The position numbers and the translations under genes were made by a program. This document shows, in pieces, positions 54,327 through 63,845 of a stretch of DNA of 64,000 nucleotides. The stretch covers positions 30,703 to 94,702 of the forward strand of contig NZ_JBEBRB010000004.1 of assembly GCF_040395035.1 (NCBI RefSeq). The letters run 5' to 3'. The number at the start of each line of letters is the position of its first letter. Position 1 is the stretch's first letter. The notes beneath the pieces are model-generated. The model saw only the letters and a program-made list of their open reading frames with translations, was not told the origin of the DNA and did not search any database. The DNA is from Parapedobacter lycopersici_A. Lineage in GTDB: Bacteria; Bacteroidota; Bacteroidia; Sphingobacteriales; Sphingobacteriaceae.

Positions 54327-57300
54327 ATGATTTCAGAAGTATTCATAAGAAGACCCGTTACCTCCATCGTTATCTCGATTCTGATTACCATCATTGGGAT
54401 AATTTCGATTACTACGCTACCCATCAGCCAGTATCCGAACATCGCACCACCGACGGTAACGGTGCAGGCGACCTATACCGGAGCCGACGCGCAGACCGTT
54501 GAGCAAACGGTAACTACGTTGATTGAAAGCCAGATTAATGGCACGCCAGGCATGACGTACATGACCTCCAACAGCACATCCGATGGGCGTGCATCCATCA
54601 CGGTCACCTTTGACGTAGGCACCGATATTGACATTGCCACGCTGGACGTACAGAACCGGGTTGGTATCGCCGAACCCGCTTTGCCGGAGGCTGTTCGCCG
54701 TTTGGGGGTAACCACGCGGAAAGCCAATACCGACGTATTGATGCTGGTATCGCTCATTTCGCCAAATGGCACACGTGATCAGAAGTTTCTGGCAAACTAC
54801 GCCAACCTTTATGTCCGTGATGCATTAATGCGGGTAAGTGGTGTGGGCGACGTCATGGCTTTTGGCCAGCCTTTCAGTATGCGGGTATGGCTGGATGCCA
54901 CCAAGCTTTCAAACCTGGGCCTTACACCGGCAGATGTTAATACAGCGATACAGGAACAGAATATTCGGATTCCAGGGGGAAGCGTAGGCGCCCGGCCGCA
55001 GTTCAATACCCAGGTGTTCGAATATCCGGTAATCCTGGACGGCGACCTGAATCAGGAAGAACAGTTTGAACAGATTATTGTGAAAACCAACGCAGATGGT
55101 TCACTGGTATATTTAAAAGATGTGGCCCGTGTTGAATTGGGTGAATTTGCCTATTCGATTACCAATAAGGTAAATGGGCTTATTTCATCGGGTATGATGA
55201 TCAATCAGATGCCCGGGGGCAATGCTGTCGAAACGGCCAAGGGAATCTATGCAGCACTCGAAGAGTTAAAAGCCAATTTTCCCACGGATATGGATTATGT
55301 GGTTAACTACGAAACCGTATCCGTCATTGAGGCATCTATTGAGAATGTGTTGCATACACTGATCGAAGCACTGATTTTAGTGACCCTCGTCGTATTCATT
55401 TTTCTCCAAAGCTGGCGCGCCACACTTATTCCTGTACTCGCCATACCGGTATCCATTATCGGCACATTTATCTTCTTCAACCTATTTGGCTTCTCCATCA
55501 ATAACCTGACGATGCTGGCATTCGTTCTGGCGATTGGGATTGTAGTGGATGACGCGATTGTGGTCGTGGAGGCGGTACAGCATTATATCGACCACGACAA
55601 ACTGTCGGCTCCTGAGGCTACGCGCCGGGCCATGAAAGAAATCACGGCACCGGTTATTGCTATCGCTCTTATATTGGCGGCTGTGTTCGTACCCGTCGGA
55701 TTTATCCCCGGAATGGTAGGACAGCTTTATCAGCAATTTGCCATTACCATTGCTGTTTCGGTACTGCTATCTGCATTCGTTGCACTCAGTCTTACACCGG
55801 CTTTGTGCTCTTTGCTGCTTAAACCCATGCAGTTCAATGAAAAATCAACCGGTATTAACCGGCTGTTTTACAAATTCAACAATTGGTTTGAACGGGTTAC
55901 CAAACGGTATTCCAACGGCGTCCGAAAGTCCATTAAGCGGGCACCGCTGTTTGTTATCCTGCTCATCTGTATTTACGTGGGTACCTATGGGCTTTTTGTG
56001 TCCAAACCCACAGGCTTTATCCCGACCGAAGACGGGGGAGTCTTTATGATGGGGGTTACCTTACCTGAAGGTGCATCATCCGAACGTACAGCAAACCTGC
56101 TCGATGAACTGACGGATTCCCTACGCAAAGACAATCCGGAAATTGAAAACATCATGCGTATCGCGGGGATCAACCTGTTAAACCGTTCCTTCAAGCCCAA
56201 CGGAGGTACATTCTTTGTCCAGCTCAAACCCTGGGAGCAGCGTCAGCGCTCCGCACCTGACATCATTGCCGGTATACAGGGTAAATATAACGGGTTCCAG
56301 CGGGCATCTCTGCTGCCGGTATCGCCGCCTGCGATTCCGGGTCTCGGTACGAGCGGCGGCTTCAGTATGCAGATACTCGACCAGCGTAGCGGGGATATCA
56401 AAGACTTTGAGGCAACTGTCGGCAAGTTTCTTGCAGCTGTCAACCAGCGGCCTGAAATCGGACTGGCTTATACCTTGTTTAATTCTCGTACACCCAATTA
56501 CCTGGTCAAGGTCGACCGTGAACAGGCAAAACGGATGGGTGTGCCGGTATCCAATGTTTACAGTACCATATCCGCTTTTATGGGCAGCAGCTATGTGAAT
56601 GATTTCACGCGCTACGGGCGAAGCTTCCGCGTGGTAACCCAGGCTGATACTGCCTTCCGCATGGACATCGCCGACATTGGCAAATTATATGTAAAAAATC
56701 AGCAGGGTGGGGTCGTTCCATTAAGTACGCTTGTTTCCTATGAAATCATAGAAAGCCCGTCGATCATTAACCACTTTAATATTTTCCGGGCTATCGATGT
56801 CAACGGAAGTGCTGCTCCCGGCTACAGTAGCGGCGACGCGCTCAGGGCGCTGGAAGAAACCGCAGCGCAGACATTGGGTGCCGGTTTTACCTATGAGTTT
56901 TCAGGATTAAGCTTGCAGGAAAAGGAAGCCGGCAACATGACGACGATGATATTTGCATTGTGTATCGTCTTTGTATTCCTGCTGCTCGCTGCGCTATATG
57001 AAAGCTGGTCGGTGCCATTCTCCATTTTATTGTCGGTTCCGCTAGGGGTATTCGGCGCTATTTTGGCATTAACTTTTCTTCCGCACCTGGATAACAACAT
57101 CTATGCGCAGATCGGCCTGGTCGCCATTATCGGCCTCGCGGCCAAGAATGCCATCCTCATTGTGGAGTTTGCCAAGGAACGGGTGGATATCGGAATGGGA
57201 TTGCTCAAGGCAACGTTGGAAGCAGTCAAATTGCGGTTACGTCCAATCATTATGACCTCTTTTGCCTTTATCCTGGGCATTGTACCGCTCATGTATTCAA

Positions 57301-57512
57301 CGGGAGCAGGGGCCATTTCACGGCAGACGATCGGCTGGACGGTGTTCGGCGGGATGCTTATTGCCACGTTCTTTGCCATTTTTATCGTACCTATATTATT
57401 TGTACTGATTACTAAACTGGCTTACGGCAAAAAGAAACTTGCGGCGCTTCAGGCAAAATATAAACCGGAGGAGCACATGGACATGCTGCATACGGATGAC
57501 GAGGAGGAATAA
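54327..57512 (+). CDS. RND multidrug efflux pump inner-membrane subunit (HAE1/AcrB type)
   Basis: 1061 aa. Twelve membrane helices with two large periplasmic loops. It opens MISEVFIRRPVTSIVISILITIIGI. The proton-relay aspartate pair is in GIVVDDAIVVVEAV (near residues 405-418), with FIPTEDGGVFMMGVTLPEG after TM7 and a second helix bundle near 870-1030. Expels drugs, detergents or bile-like compounds using the proton gradient. The C-terminus is acidic. Completes the tolC-acrA-acrB unit; the substrate range is unknown. Confidence 0.96.
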   Translation: MISEVFIRRPVTSIVISILITIIGIISITTLPISQYPNIAPPTVTVQATYTGADAQTVEQTVTTLIESQINGTPGMTYMTSNSTSDGRASITVTFDVGTDIDIATLDVQNRVGIAEPALPEAVRRLGVTTRKANTDVLMLVSLISPNGTRDQKFLANYANLYVRDALMRVSGVGDVMAFGQPFSMRVWLDATKLSNLGLTPADVNTAIQEQNIRIPGGSVGARPQFNTQVFEYPVILDGDLNQEEQFEQIIVKTNADGSLVYLKDVARVELGEFAYSITNKVNGLISSGMMINQMPGGNAVETAKGIYAALEELKANFPTDMDYVVNYETVSVIEASIENVLHTLIEALILVTLVVFIFLQSWRATLIPVLAIPVSIIGTFIFFNLFGFSINNLTMLAFVLAIGIVVDDAIVVVEAVQHYIDHDKLSAPEATRRAMKEITAPVIAIALILAAVFVPVGFIPGMVGQLYQQFAITIAVSVLLSAFVALSLTPALCSLLLKPMQFNEKSTGINRLFYKFNNWFERVTKRYSNGVRKSIKRAPLFVILLICIYVGTYGLFVSKPTGFIPTEDGGVFMMGVTLPEGASSERTANLLDELTDSLRKDNPEIENIMRIAGINLLNRSFKPNGGTFFVQLKPWEQRQRSAPDIIAGIQGKYNGFQRASLLPVSPPAIPGLGTSGGFSMQILDQRSGDIKDFEATVGKFLAAVNQRPEIGLAYTLFNSRTPNYLVKVDREQAKRMGVPVSNVYSTISAFMGSSYVNDFTRYGRSFRVVTQADTAFRMDIADIGKLYVKNQQGGVVPLSTLVSYEIIESPSIINHFNIFRAIDVNGSAAPGYSSGDALRALEETAAQTLGAGFTYEFSGLSLQEKEAGNMTTMIFALCIVFVFLLLAALYESWSVPFSILLSVPLGVFGAILALTFLPHLDNNIYAQIGLVAIIGLAAKNAILIVEFAKERVDIGMGLLKATLEAVKLRLRPIIMTSFAFILGIVPLMYSTGAGAISRQTIGWTVFGGMLIATFFAIFIVPILFVLITKLAYGKKKLAALQAKYKPEEHMDMLHTDDEEE

Positions 57513-57602
57513 TAAATTGAATAGTTTTTAAATTTTCTATTTCAATTCTCCATTAATAGTATATATTTGCAGTCCCAAATCAAACATGGTTTGGAACTGC
57601 CC

Positions 57603-57686
57603 GCCCGGATGGCGAAATTGGTAAACGTTGCGGTCTCAGAAGCCGTTGGGAGCAGTCCCTTGAGAGTTCGAGTCTCTCTCCGGGCA
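57603..57686 (+). tRNA. tRNA-Leu(CAG)
   Basis: 84 nt. Acceptor stem GCCCGGA/TCCGGGC, D arm GGCGAAATTGGTAAAC, anticodon arm GCGGT-CTCAGAA-GCCGT with anticodon CAG, a long variable arm typical of leucine class II tRNA, and T arm GAGAG-TTCGAGT-CTCTC. CCA is not encoded. All four stems close by eye. Confidence 0.93.
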
Positions 57687-57694
57687 CATCAGGT

Positions 57695-57733
57695 AAGTGT
57701 CTCTGTGATAAAAACAGAGACACTTTTTTATTT
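57695..57733 (+). terminator. Terminator after tRNA-Leu
   Basis: AAGTGTCTCTGT and ACAGAGACACTT form a 12-bp stem with a 7-nt loop and a TTTTTTATTT tail. Confidence 0.85.
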
Positions 57734-57802
57734 AGCCCACTAGTCATCTAGCCGGTGTTTGGGTAGTATTCAAGTCCTTTCTTCTCTGCTGGACCTCGTT
57801 GG

Positions 57803-59833
57803 TTATTGCCCGGTGCGGGGTAATATACCGAATGACATGCGCTGGATGCGTATGGCATTCAGGATTGCCAGCAGGGCAACTCCTACATCGGCAAACACCG
57901 CTTCCCACATCGAGGCCATCCCTCCGGCACCAAGCAATAATACGGCAATTTTCACCGAGAAAGCCAGCGCAATGTTCTGCCATACAATCCTGCGGGTAGC
58001 TTTTCCGATCCGGATTCCCACTGGGATTTTGCCAGGTGCATCATCCTGGATTACAACATCGGCGGTTTCGATAGCTGCATCACTTCCGAGCCCGCCCATG
58101 GCAATACCCGCATCACTCAGTGCCAGTACCGGAGCGTCATTGAGTCCGTCACCAACAAAAATCACGCGATCACCCGCGTCACGGATTGCCTTAACCATAT
58201 TTACCTTATCTTCCGGCAGCAGGTCGCCATACGCCTTCGATATCCCCAATTTACGGGCTACATCCTGCACCACCGCTGATTTATCACCACTCAAAAGGGT
58301 AGGGGTAATTCCCATGATCTTCAGTTCACGTACTGCGGCCTGTGCATCGGGTTTGATTTCATCGGCAATGGTGAAGTAACCCGCCAGCTTACCGTCATAA
58401 GCTATGGCAATTACCGTATCCGTGATTGCAGCCGTGTTCAGGGAATAGGGTACGTGATAGTGATCAAGTAGTCTGAAATTGCCGACAAGCAGCTGCTTAC
58501 CATCCATCATTGCCGTTAAGCCCAACCCAGCCTCCTCTTCGATTTTCTCCAGGCCGGAGATCCGTTCCACATTGCCAAGATAACGCTGGATGGCAGTTGC
58601 GACGGGATGTGTGCTGTGATGCTCAAGTGTGTTGACCAGCTTAAGAAGTTCCGTTTTATCAAATTGGCTATCGATGACCATTTCCCGAACTTCAAAAACA
58701 CCTTTGGTCAACGTACCTGTTTTGTCCATTACAACCTGTCCGGCATCTGCCATGACATCCAGGAAATTACTTCCTTTTACCAGCAGACCATGGCGGCTTG
58801 CCGCACCAATACCGCCGAAATATCCGAGCGGAATGGAAATGACCAATGCACATGGACAGGAAATGACCAGGAATACCAGTGCCCGATACAGCCATTCGCT
58901 GAATACATAATCGGCCACAAAAAAATAAGGAGCAACGGTAATCAATACCGCAAATCCGACAACTGCCGGCGTATACCACCTGGCGAACTTTCGGATAAAC
59001 AGTTCTGTCGGCGCCTTTTGTGCCGTGGCATGCTGCACCAGTGTCAGTATCCGACTAAGCTTACTGTCGGTATACGCGGCAGTCACCTGTACACGTACCA
59101 CGCCACTCAGGTTCACCATGCCGGCCAGAACAGTGTCACCCTTGGTCTTCGTATCAGGTTTGCTTTCCCCGGTGAGTGCAGCAGTATTAAAGGCTGCCCG
59201 GTCGGAAAGCAACTCGCCATCAAGTGCCAGTTTCTCTCCGGGTTTAAGCTGTATAGTCGTTCCAATGTCGACTGCCTGTGCCTTTACCACATGGGGAATT
59301 TCCGCCCGTATCACGGTTACTTCATCTGGCCGCTGATCCAGCAATGCACGAATATTCCCCCGCGCTTTTCGGACGGCTAACGCCTGTACATTTTCTCCCA
59401 CCGTATAGAAAAGCATCACCGCAACGCCTTCCGGGTACACGCCAATAATAAATGCGCCGATCGTCGCAATTGTCATTAATGTAAACTCGGAAAAGAAGTC
59501 GTTTTTCGAAATTGCCCGGAACATATCCCGAATAACCGGTAATGCTACCGGCACATAGGCAATGGCATACCACAATAGCCGTACCCAGCCCGAAAAAAAG
59601 GCAGGCTTGTTTAACCAGTTATTATCCAGCGCAAGTCCGCAAATAAGCAGCACAAAGCTGAAAATTGCGGGCATGAACAACTGTAATTGCGACGGTCCGG
59701 CACCAGCGGCAGATAAACTGCCTCCTCGATTATCCGGCTGCCGGGTAGCACCCTCTGTACGATGATCATCCGTTGCACAGCAGCAACCGTGGCTATCCGC
59801 TACGTGTATCTGGTTGGGATCCAATTGTGCCAT
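57803..59833 (-). CDS. Zn/Cd/Pb-type P1B heavy-metal ATPase
   Basis: 676 aa. There is no classic N-terminal HMA domain; instead residues 1-30 carry a His/Cys cluster (HVADSHGCCCATDDH). Helices follow, then LTGESKPD, the transport motif SCPCALVIS, phosphorylation motif DKTGTLTKG, and GDGLNDAPVLALSDAGIAMG. The last helix has FADVGVALLAILNAIR with the aspartate typical of the Zn/Cd/Pb group (ZntA/CadA). It exports divalent soft metals from the cytoplasm. Divergent from an MFS transporter; no metal-sensing regulator is adjacent. Confidence 0.92.
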   Translation of the reverse strand: MAQLDPNQIHVADSHGCCCATDDHRTEGATRQPDNRGGSLSAAGAGPSQLQLFMPAIFSFVLLICGLALDNNWLNKPAFFSGWVRLLWYAIAYVPVALPVIRDMFRAISKNDFFSEFTLMTIATIGAFIIGVYPEGVAVMLFYTVGENVQALAVRKARGNIRALLDQRPDEVTVIRAEIPHVVKAQAVDIGTTIQLKPGEKLALDGELLSDRAAFNTAALTGESKPDTKTKGDTVLAGMVNLSGVVRVQVTAAYTDSKLSRILTLVQHATAQKAPTELFIRKFARWYTPAVVGFAVLITVAPYFFVADYVFSEWLYRALVFLVISCPCALVISIPLGYFGGIGAASRHGLLVKGSNFLDVMADAGQVVMDKTGTLTKGVFEVREMVIDSQFDKTELLKLVNTLEHHSTHPVATAIQRYLGNVERISGLEKIEEEAGLGLTAMMDGKQLLVGNFRLLDHYHVPYSLNTAAITDTVIAIAYDGKLAGYFTIADEIKPDAQAAVRELKIMGITPTLLSGDKSAVVQDVARKLGISKAYGDLLPEDKVNMVKAIRDAGDRVIFVGDGLNDAPVLALSDAGIAMGGLGSDAAIETADVVIQDDAPGKIPVGIRIGKATRRIVWQNIALAFSVKIAVLLLGAGGMASMWEAVFADVGVALLAILNAIRIQRMSFGILPRTGQ

Positions 59834-59917
59834 AGGTATCTTAAATTCAGGTTAAAGGTACTGAAAAACATGGGGTCGCCAAAACTGGGCTCCACTAACG
59901 CAGGGGGGATGGTAACG

Positions 59918-59936
59918 TGATATAAATGGGATATCA
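59918..59936. promoter_or_regulatory. Inverted repeat TGATAT-N7-ATATCA between ATPase and MFS genes
   Basis: A dyad in the 183-bp divergent gap (59834-60016). It could be an operator shared by both genes or a chance repeat. Confidence 0.3.
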
Positions 59937-60016
59937 TCATTTCGTGAGAAAAAGGATAGCTGCATCAAACATTGGAAATTATCCTTATTATTGCCTGGTT
60001 TTTTTATCTGCATCAC

Positions 60017-61279
60017 ATGCGTACTTCCAAGCAGGCGGCCATGGGCTTTATCTTTATCACGTTATTGATTGATGTGATGGGGTGGGGACTGATCATTCCC
60101 GTAATGGCGGATTTGATCGCCGAACTAAAGGGGATTCCGGTTAATATCGCCAGTACCTACGGTGCTTTCCTACTTTCGGTATTTGCTATTACACAGTTTT
60201 TGTTTTCACCGGTTGTCGGGAACCTGAGTGACAAATTCGGCCGACGGCCGATTCTGCTATTTTCCCTGCTGGGTTTCGGCATCGATTACCTGGTACTCGC
60301 ATGGGCACCTACTTACGGATGGCTCTTTCTGGGCCGGATCATCGCCGGTATCACCGGAGCCAGCTTCACAACGGCCTCCTCCTACATCGCCGATATCAGT
60401 ACCGATGAAACCACCCGGGCAAAAAATTTCGGATTGATTGGCGCCGCCTTCGGTCTGGGTTTTGTTTTGGGTCCGGCGCTGGGTGGACTGCTGGCAACGT
60501 GGGGGCTTCGGGCGCCATTCTATGCTGCTGCGGCGCTCTGCCTGATCAACTGCCTATTTGGGTATTTTATGCTGCCGGAGTCGCTTTCCAAGGATAATCG
60601 ACGGGATTTCGACTGGAAACGCGCCAATCCCATGGGTTCATTACGGTTCCTGACCCGGCATTCCGAAATCGGAGGCCTGGCATTGAGTTTCTTTCTGATT
60701 TACCTGGGCGCACAGGCCGTTCAGGGTAGCTGGAATTTCTTTACGATATACCAATTTGACTGGAGTGAGGGTATGATCGGCATTTCCCTTACGGTAGTAG
60801 GCGTATTGACCGGATTGGTGCAGGGCGTACTCACCCGTGTGATTACCCCCAAAATCGGCAATGAAAAGAGCATTTACCTCGGACTTTCACTGTATGCATT
60901 GGGGCTTGTGCTCTTTGCCTTTGCCACCGAAGGGTGGATGATGTTTGTCTTTCTGGTGCCTTATTGTCTTGGTGGAATCTGTGGCCCGTCGTTGCAATCC
61001 GTCATCGCGGGGCATGTGGTAAAAAATCAGCAAGGGGAATTACAGGGCGCGCTAACGAGCCTGATGAGCCTCACGACAATCATCGGACCGCTCATTATGA
61101 ACGGTACATTTTCGTATTTCACTACAGACCAGGCGCCTTTTCACCTGCCCGGTATCCATTTTCTCATCGGCGCGGCATGTATGCTGGGCGGCCTGGTTAT
61201 CGTGAGAAAGGTGCTGACGAAAGAAAAGACCACACACGGGGAGCTGCCCGCGCTTGACCAGCCAGCCCCGTTGGATTAG
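60017..61279 (+). CDS. MFS transporter, tetracycline-resistance-like (TCR/Tet) drug exporter
   Basis: 420 aa from ATG 60017; an open frame upstream to a TTG would add 15 hydrophobic residues. Twelve helices, with LLIDVMGWGLIIPVMADLIAEL in helix 1 and the motif-A loop GNLSDKFGRRPILLFSLLG near residues 75-93. Motif C-like GAAFGLGFVLGPALGGLLA near 152. Members pump tetracycline or unrelated drugs against protons; the name gives the family, not a proven resistance. Confidence 0.88.
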   Translation: MRTSKQAAMGFIFITLLIDVMGWGLIIPVMADLIAELKGIPVNIASTYGAFLLSVFAITQFLFSPVVGNLSDKFGRRPILLFSLLGFGIDYLVLAWAPTYGWLFLGRIIAGITGASFTTASSYIADISTDETTRAKNFGLIGAAFGLGFVLGPALGGLLATWGLRAPFYAAAALCLINCLFGYFMLPESLSKDNRRDFDWKRANPMGSLRFLTRHSEIGGLALSFFLIYLGAQAVQGSWNFFTIYQFDWSEGMIGISLTVVGVLTGLVQGVLTRVITPKIGNEKSIYLGLSLYALGLVLFAFATEGWMMFVFLVPYCLGGICGPSLQSVIAGHVVKNQQGELQGALTSLMSLTTIIGPLIMNGTFSYFTTDQAPFHLPGIHFLIGAACMLGGLVIVRKVLTKEKTTHGELPALDQPAPLD

Positions 61280-61300
61280 TAGGTGTTAGCAAACGGGAAT

Positions 61301-61930
61301 TTATCCCCACCCGTCCGCAAAACCATGCGCTTGAAGCAGATCCGCAGGTACGCCGTCCCATATGCCAGGTCGATTGCCCACGTAACCGATATCCTTGACA
61401 CCCATCTCACTTGTAAAAAAACCGGAAGCAGTGAGGTTACGCATCAAACTGAAAAATGCAACACCCTGTTCCATTCCCGGCGCTGCCTTGGCAGGATACG
61501 CGATAGCATCAACCAATTCCAATTGCTGTTGATCTGTGCATGCAGCGAAAACTTTTCCATACCGGCGCTGGCTCTGGACATCCAGCCACTTCAGGCCGCC
61601 ACGCATCGGTGTTTTGTAGCTGGGGATATCCTTGACCATAAACTCAATGAAATCAGGTACGCCAGCGTCAGTGGCGCTTCCTGAGACCCCGTCGGCCGGG
61701 ATGATAATGTCTGCTAGTATCGCAATAGTCTTCAGTTCATGTTCGGAAAAAAACTGCTCAGCAGCCAGCCGTTGGTTTCGATCGTGTTCAACGTCGGTTA
61801 CCCCGGGTAATTTATCTGTCTTAGTAGCCGATCCCTTTTTTGCTGCCGTATCCGGACCGCAGGCGTTAAGCAACAATGCACCGCCCGTTGCAGCAAGCCC
61901 GAGGGCTTTAATCGAATCTCTTCTATTCAT
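61301..61930 (-). CDS. Gluconate 2-dehydrogenase subunit 3-like protein, Tat-type signal
   Basis: 209 aa. MNRRDSIKALGLAATGG is a twin-arginine signal, and Cys24 in LLNAC may be a lipid attachment site. The mature part matches the Gluconate_2-dh3 family (ELKTIAILADIIIPADGVSGSATDAGVPDFIEFMVKDIP ... GGLKWLDVQSQRRYGKVF). In known systems this small subunit helps export the GMC catalytic subunit, which lacks its own signal. It lies 13 bp after the GMC gene on the same strand, an operon arrangement common in Bacteroidota. Confidence 0.93.
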   Translation of the reverse strand: MNRRDSIKALGLAATGGALLLNACGPDTAAKKGSATKTDKLPGVTDVEHDRNQRLAAEQFFSEHELKTIAILADIIIPADGVSGSATDAGVPDFIEFMVKDIPSYKTPMRGGLKWLDVQSQRRYGKVFAACTDQQQLELVDAIAYPAKAAPGMEQGVAFFSLMRNLTASGFFTSEMGVKDIGYVGNRPGIWDGVPADLLQAHGFADGWG

Positions 61931-61943
61931 ATTATTCCCCTTT

Positions 61944-63680
61944 TCAGATGTTCAGTTTATTGCGTTCTTTCAGGATATATTCCGCCGTACGCATGGACAG
62001 TGCGAGGATAGTCCATGTCAGGTTCTTATCACCCTGCTGGACAAATGGACCTGCATCCACCACAAATAAGTTGCGGCAATCGTGTGATTGGCTCCACCGG
62101 TTCAATACCGATTTTTTAGGGTCGTCACCCATCCGTGTGGTACCCCCTTCATGAATGATTTTGCCCGGTGCTTCCAGCCCGTAAAGTGTTTCGGGTCCGG
62201 GAGGAGGGGAGGAAACGATGGCGCCCATCTCATGCAGTATTTCCTTGAACGTTTCTTGCATATGCTTAGCCTGTTCCACTTCCTCGTTAGCCCACTTATA
62301 GTGGAAACGCAACACGGGAATACCGTATTTATCGACGCCTGAGGGATCAATTTCACAATAATTATCATAACGGGCAAGTGCTGTTCCGCGACCGGCCATA
62401 CCCACATTAGCCCCGTAAAAACGACGGTAATCCGCTTTAAGTGATGCGCCATATCCACCTTGTTCCTGCGGCTGTCCGTCGGCGTTTGATACCAAGTGAT
62501 TTACGTTAGGTACCCAATTCAGGAAGCCGTATGAAGGCATATGCAGGCCACCGCCGTACTCAATATGATAACCGCGCGGGAAATTTAACTTGCTATTATC
62601 GCCCCACCACGGTGAATAAATATGCACACTACCCACTCCGTCCTCATTATAACGTTTCCGGTCAAGCAGTTGGGGAAGAAATCCACCCGCACCTGCTCCC
62701 GTAGAATCATGAAGATAACGCCCTACCAAACCACTGCTATTACCCAAGCCACCGGGATGTGCAGCCGACTTAGAGTTCAGGAGTAGCCGCGCACTCTCAC
62801 AGGCACTCGCACCCAGTATAACCAATTTACCTCGTACTGCGTATTCCTGAAGGTCCTGTGTGTTGACGTATGATACGCCGGTAGCAAGCCCTTCATCATT
62901 AGTCAACACCTCCCGTACCATCGCATGATCAACTACCGTTAAATTTCCTGTTTTCATCGCAGGCATTACCAGGCACGACGACGAAGAAAAATCACCGTAA
63001 ACCCGACATGAACGGCCGCATTGCCCACAATAAAAACAGGTGCCACGGCCTTCTGCCCCCGGGAGTGCCTCGGTAAGCACCGAACCCCGGCCGGCGATCA
63101 CCGGCACCCCGGCTTTCTGCGCCCCGCGCTTGATGTATAGCTCATTCAGCCGCGGCTTGGGTGGTTTCAGGAAAATGCCATCGGGTTCGTTATGGATACC
63201 TTCAACGGTGCCATAAATACCGATCATCCGGTCGATCCGGTCATAAAACGGCTTCACTTCTTCGTAAGTGATAGGCCAGCTTTCGGTCACGCCGTCCTTG
63301 GGTTTAAAATCATCCGGTCCCATGCGGAGCGAGATACGCCCCCAGTGGTTGGTGCGCCCCCCAAGCATACGGGCCCTGAACCATTCGAATTCCGTACCTG
63401 CTGCGCGCGTATATGGTTCGCCATCCAGCTCCCAGCCACCATAAGCCGCATCAAAATCACCGAAAGGACGCACGGTGCTGGCACCTCGTCGCGGCGATTC
63501 CCACGGCCACCGTAGCTGCAGCGCATCTTTGGCAGGATCGAAAAAAGGTCCCGCCTCCAGCATCAGCACTTTGAGTCCGGCATTGGCCAATACATATCCG
63601 GCCATTCCGCCTCCGGCACCAGACCCCACTACAATCGCATCGTAAACGGTCGGATCCTCTTTAATCTGATAGGAAATCAT
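61944..63680 (-). CDS. GMC-family dehydrogenase catalytic subunit with Cys cluster
   Basis: 578 aa. FAD Rossmann motif VVGSGAGGGMAGYVLANAG at residues 18-36. A Cys cluster C-x2-C-x2-C-x3-C at 215, 218, 221 and 225 (CFYCGQCGRSC) is like the iron-sulfur site of FAD-glucose/gluconate dehydrogenases. The C-terminal GMC_C part has the HEGGTTRMGDDP and FVVDAGPFVQQGDKNLTWTILAL motifs. There is no signal peptide, consistent with co-export by the adjacent Tat subunit. A sugar or glycoside dehydrogenase acting in the periplasm is likely; glucoside 3-dehydrogenase is one option. Confidence 0.93.
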   Translation of the reverse strand: MISYQIKEDPTVYDAIVVGSGAGGGMAGYVLANAGLKVLMLEAGPFFDPAKDALQLRWPWESPRRGASTVRPFGDFDAAYGGWELDGEPYTRAAGTEFEWFRARMLGGRTNHWGRISLRMGPDDFKPKDGVTESWPITYEEVKPFYDRIDRMIGIYGTVEGIHNEPDGIFLKPPKPRLNELYIKRGAQKAGVPVIAGRGSVLTEALPGAEGRGTCFYCGQCGRSCRVYGDFSSSSCLVMPAMKTGNLTVVDHAMVREVLTNDEGLATGVSYVNTQDLQEYAVRGKLVILGASACESARLLLNSKSAAHPGGLGNSSGLVGRYLHDSTGAGAGGFLPQLLDRKRYNEDGVGSVHIYSPWWGDNSKLNFPRGYHIEYGGGLHMPSYGFLNWVPNVNHLVSNADGQPQEQGGYGASLKADYRRFYGANVGMAGRGTALARYDNYCEIDPSGVDKYGIPVLRFHYKWANEEVEQAKHMQETFKEILHEMGAIVSSPPPGPETLYGLEAPGKIIHEGGTTRMGDDPKKSVLNRWSQSHDCRNLFVVDAGPFVQQGDKNLTWTILALSMRTAEYILKERNKLNI

Positions 63681-63759
63681 ACTATTATGAGCTGTATATA
63701 AGTTGTTAACGTTTAGTGTACCGACGCCTGTTCCCCGAAGGAATAGGAATACCGATTGT

Positions 63760-63790
63760 CAAATATAAATTTTCCCTGCAATATGCCCAA
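63760..63790 (-). promoter_or_regulatory. Promoter for the GMC dehydrogenase operon
   Basis: TTG (63790-63788), 20 bp, TATATTTG (63767-63760) on the minus strand, 80 bp before the start at 63680. Confidence 0.5.
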
Positions 63791-63845
63791 CAATATCGCC
63801 AAGAAAGCTAAAACGATTATGCAAAAAAGCTATTATCCAGGGAAA

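Noticed and set aside
57759..58379. A 206-codon plus-strand open frame opposite the P-type ATPase gene.
   Set aside because: It lies almost entirely antisense to the conserved ATPase, with no recognisable domain, so it is a shadow of that gene.
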